DNA of 64,000 nt from Methylocystis rosea (lineage in GTDB: Bacteria; Pseudomonadota; Alphaproteobacteria; Rhizobiales; Beijerinckiaceae). Of the stretch, positions 57,448 to 64,000 are shown one piece after another. The stretch is from NCBI RefSeq assembly GCF_003855495.1, contig NZ_CP034086.1:3447501-3511500 (forward strand), given 5' to 3'. The notes beneath the pieces are model-generated. The model was not told the origin of the DNA. It made no database searches and was given only the letters and a program-made list of their open reading frames with translations. The position numbers and the translations under genes were made by a program. Position 1 is the first letter of the stretch; the number at the start of each line of letters is the position of its first letter.

Positions 57448-58948
57448 ATGCAGTTGACGCTCTGGACCTATGAAGGACCGCCGCATGTCGGCGCTATGCG
57501 GGTCACGGCGGCCATGCGCGGCTTGCATTACGTGCTGCATGCGCCGCAGGGCGACACCTATGCGGATCTCCTCTTCACGATGATCGAACGCCGCGATACG
57601 CGCCCTCCGGTGACCTATACGACCTTTCAGGCGCGCGACCTCGGCGCCGACACGGCGGAACTGTTCAAGAGCGCGGCGCGCGAAGCCTATGAGCGTTTCT
57701 CCCCCCAGGCGATGATCGTCGGGGCGTCCTGCACGGCGGAGCTGCTGCAGGACGATCCCGGCGGTCTCGCCAGGGCGCTCGATCTGCCGTGTCCCGTCAT
57801 TGCGCTCGAACTGCCCGCCTATCAGAAAAAGGAGAATTGGGGCGCCTCAGAAACCTTCTATCGTCTCGTGCGCGGCCTTGCCGGCGCGCGTCGCGATAGG
57901 CCATTACGCGATCGCAAGAGCTGCAATATTCTTGGGCCCACGGCGCTGGGCTTTCGTTGCCGCGATGACGTGCGCGAAATCGAAAAACTGCTCGCAACGC
58001 TCGGCGTCGACGTCAATGTCGTCGCGCCGCTTGGCGCGAGTCCGAAGGATCTGACACGCCTCGGCGACGCCGACTTCAATGTGCTGCTTTATCCGGAGAT
58101 CGGCCTCGCCGCCGCGCAATGGCTGGAGCGCGCGCATGGCCAGCCCTTCACCCGCAGCGTTCCGATCGGCGTCGGCGCAACGCGAGACTTCATCGCGGAA
58201 GTCGGTCGGTTGGCCGAAATTGATCCAGCGACGGCGTTGGAGACGAATGATTCGCGCCTGCCTTGGTATTCGCGCTCGGTCGACTCGACCTACCTCACCG
58301 GCAAGCGCGTCTTCATCTTCGGCGACGCGACGCACGCCATTGCCGCCGCGCGCATTGCGCAGGATGAACTCGGCTTCGAGGTCGTCGGCCTGGGAACCTA
58401 TGCGCGCGAATTTGCGCGCGACGTTCGTGAGGCGGCCGCGCGCTACGGGGTCGACGCGCTCGTCACCGACGACTATCTCGACGTCGAAGCGAAAGTCGCC
58501 GAACTGCAGCCCGAACTCGTGCTTGGGACGCAGATGGAGCGTCATATCGCCAAGCGGCTCGGCCTTCCCTGCGCGGTGATCTCGGCGCCCGTGCATGTGC
58601 AGGATTTCCCCGCCCGCTATTCGCCGCACATGGGGTTTGAAGGCGCGAATGTGATCTTCGATTCCTGGGTTCATCCGCTGATGATGGGGCTTGAAGAGCA
58701 TCTTCTGACGATGTTTCGCGACGACGCCGAATTCCATGACGGCGCCGCGCCCTCGCATCTCGGAGAGGAACAGGAGCCTCGGCGGCCAACTTCACCGGCG
58801 GTCGTGAGCGACATCGTCCTCGCCTGGGCCGACGACGCCGAGAAGGAGCTCAAGAAGATCCCCTTCTTCGTGCGCGGCAAAGCGCGCCGGAACACCGAAA
58901 AATTCGCCGCCGAGCGCGGCCTTGCGACCATCACCGTCGAGACGCTCT

Positions 58949-58977
<29 letters not shown>
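57448..58977 (+). CDS. bchB: Light-independent protochlorophyllide reductase subunit BchB
   Basis: 509-aa NifK-like DPOR subunit. Opens [23 protein letters not shown]; catalytic and cluster residues lie in [25 protein letters not shown] and [15 protein letters not shown]. The C-terminal domain (residues about 455-509, [19 protein letters not shown]) is the BchB-specific PCP reductase tail. Overlaps bchH by 29 bp. Confidence 0.96.
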
Positions 58978-63560
<4,583 letters not shown>

Positions 63561-63561
<1 letters not shown>

Positions 63562-64000
63562 TGACGACGCCAAGCTATGTCGCCAGACGCGGCGAACTCG
63601 AAGCCTATTTCGATCGGACCGCCGTCGAAGCGTGGAAGCGCCTGACTTCCGACGCGCCGGTCAATCGCATTCGCGCCACGGTGCGCGCCGGCCGTGAGGC
63701 CATGCGCAACAGGCTGTTGTCCTGGCTGCCACAGGACCTGCGTGGCCAGCGTTTGCTCGACGCCGGTTGCGGCACGGGCGCGCTGGCGATTGAGGCGGCG
63801 CGTCGCGGCGCCGAGGTCATCGCGGTCGATCTTTCGCCGACGCTGATCAGTCTGGCGCAAGAGCGCGCGCCGCGCGATCTTGGCGCGGGCCGCGTGACCT
63901 TCGCCGTCGGCGACATGCTGAATCCGGCCTTTGGGCGTTTCGATCATGTCGTCGCCATGGACAGTCTGATCCATTACGAGGGCGCCGATATCGCGCGAAC
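63561..64000 (+). CDS. bchM: Mg-protoporphyrin IX methyltransferase BchM (partial)
   Basis: The first 146 codons of a SAM-dependent methyltransferase that makes Mg-protoporphyrin monomethyl ester, the BchE substrate. SAM motif LLDAGCGTGALAIEAARRG near residue 66, and VIAVDLSPTLISLAQERAP. Cut off by the window end. Overlaps bchL by one base. Confidence 0.9.

Overview
The window is a GC-rich alphaproteobacterial locus in which a nitrogen-fixation (nif/fix) gene block, about 0-19.35 kb, lies directly beside a photosynthesis gene cluster, about 19.4-64 kb. The gene set points to a purple non-sulfur or photosynthetic-Bradyrhizobium-like member of the Rhizobiales: type-2 reaction centre with PufC, spirilloxanthin-pathway crt genes, PpsR pair plus bacteriophytochrome, nifH separated from nifDK and followed by nifQ, and fixABCX. 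Genus cannot be fixed from the sequence alone. No tRNA, rRNA, insertion sequence or CRISPR array was seen.

Nif half: genes for Fe-S and cofactor supply (SufT-like, 2Fe-2S ferredoxin, SufE, IscA-like, NifQ, NifV, NifP, NifW), nifH, electron delivery (FixABCX) and a glutathione-transferase-like protein. Next comes an unusual accessory module: truncated haemoglobin, YqeB-like molybdenum-hydroxylase protein, a 104-aa unknown and a Rieske ferredoxin on the minus strand; a HicA/HicB pair and a 153-aa unknown on the plus strand; an AAA+ ATPase and a tandem nitroreductase (SagB/ThcOx-like) on the minus strand; and a phthalate-dioxygenase-reductase-like flavoprotein. Eight sigma-54 type -24/-12 elements (GG-N10-GC) and three NifA upstream activator sites (TGT-N10-ACA) are visible. 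They occur in three divergent pairs and two single sites, and they tie most of the accessory module to the nif regulon.

Photosynthesis half: crtI-crtB-small ORF (+), crtD-crtC (-), crtE-crtF (+), bchC-X-Y-Z-pufQ-B-A-L-M-C (+), bchI-D-O-E-J (-), ppsR1-bphP-bphO (+), aerR/ppaA (-), a membrane alpha/beta-hydrolase (+), ppsR2-bchG-lhaA-bchP-tspO-121 aa (-), and bchF-N-B-H-L-M (+; bchM is cut by the window end). PpsR-type operators (TGT-N12-ACA, or one mismatch from it) stand before crtI, crtD/crtE, bchC, bchI/ppsR1, bchG and ppsR2/bchF. The only ring-E cyclase gene present is the oxygen-independent bchE; no acsF and no pucBA are in the window.

How it works together: the bch, crt and puf products make bacteriochlorophyll a, methoxylated carotenoids, LH1 and the reaction centre. 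BphP (biliverdin made by BphO), two PpsR repressors and a B12-binding AerR/PpaA form a light/redox switch. The nif half would use photosynthetic energy, with FixABCX and possibly a Rieske/PDR-type chain handling low-potential electrons. Points most worth a second look are the sigma-54-linked accessory module, the degenerate receiver protein divergent from nifH, the HicAB-like pair under a nif-type promoter, the missing start codon of crtC inside crtD, and the unequal cysteine content of the two PpsR proteins.
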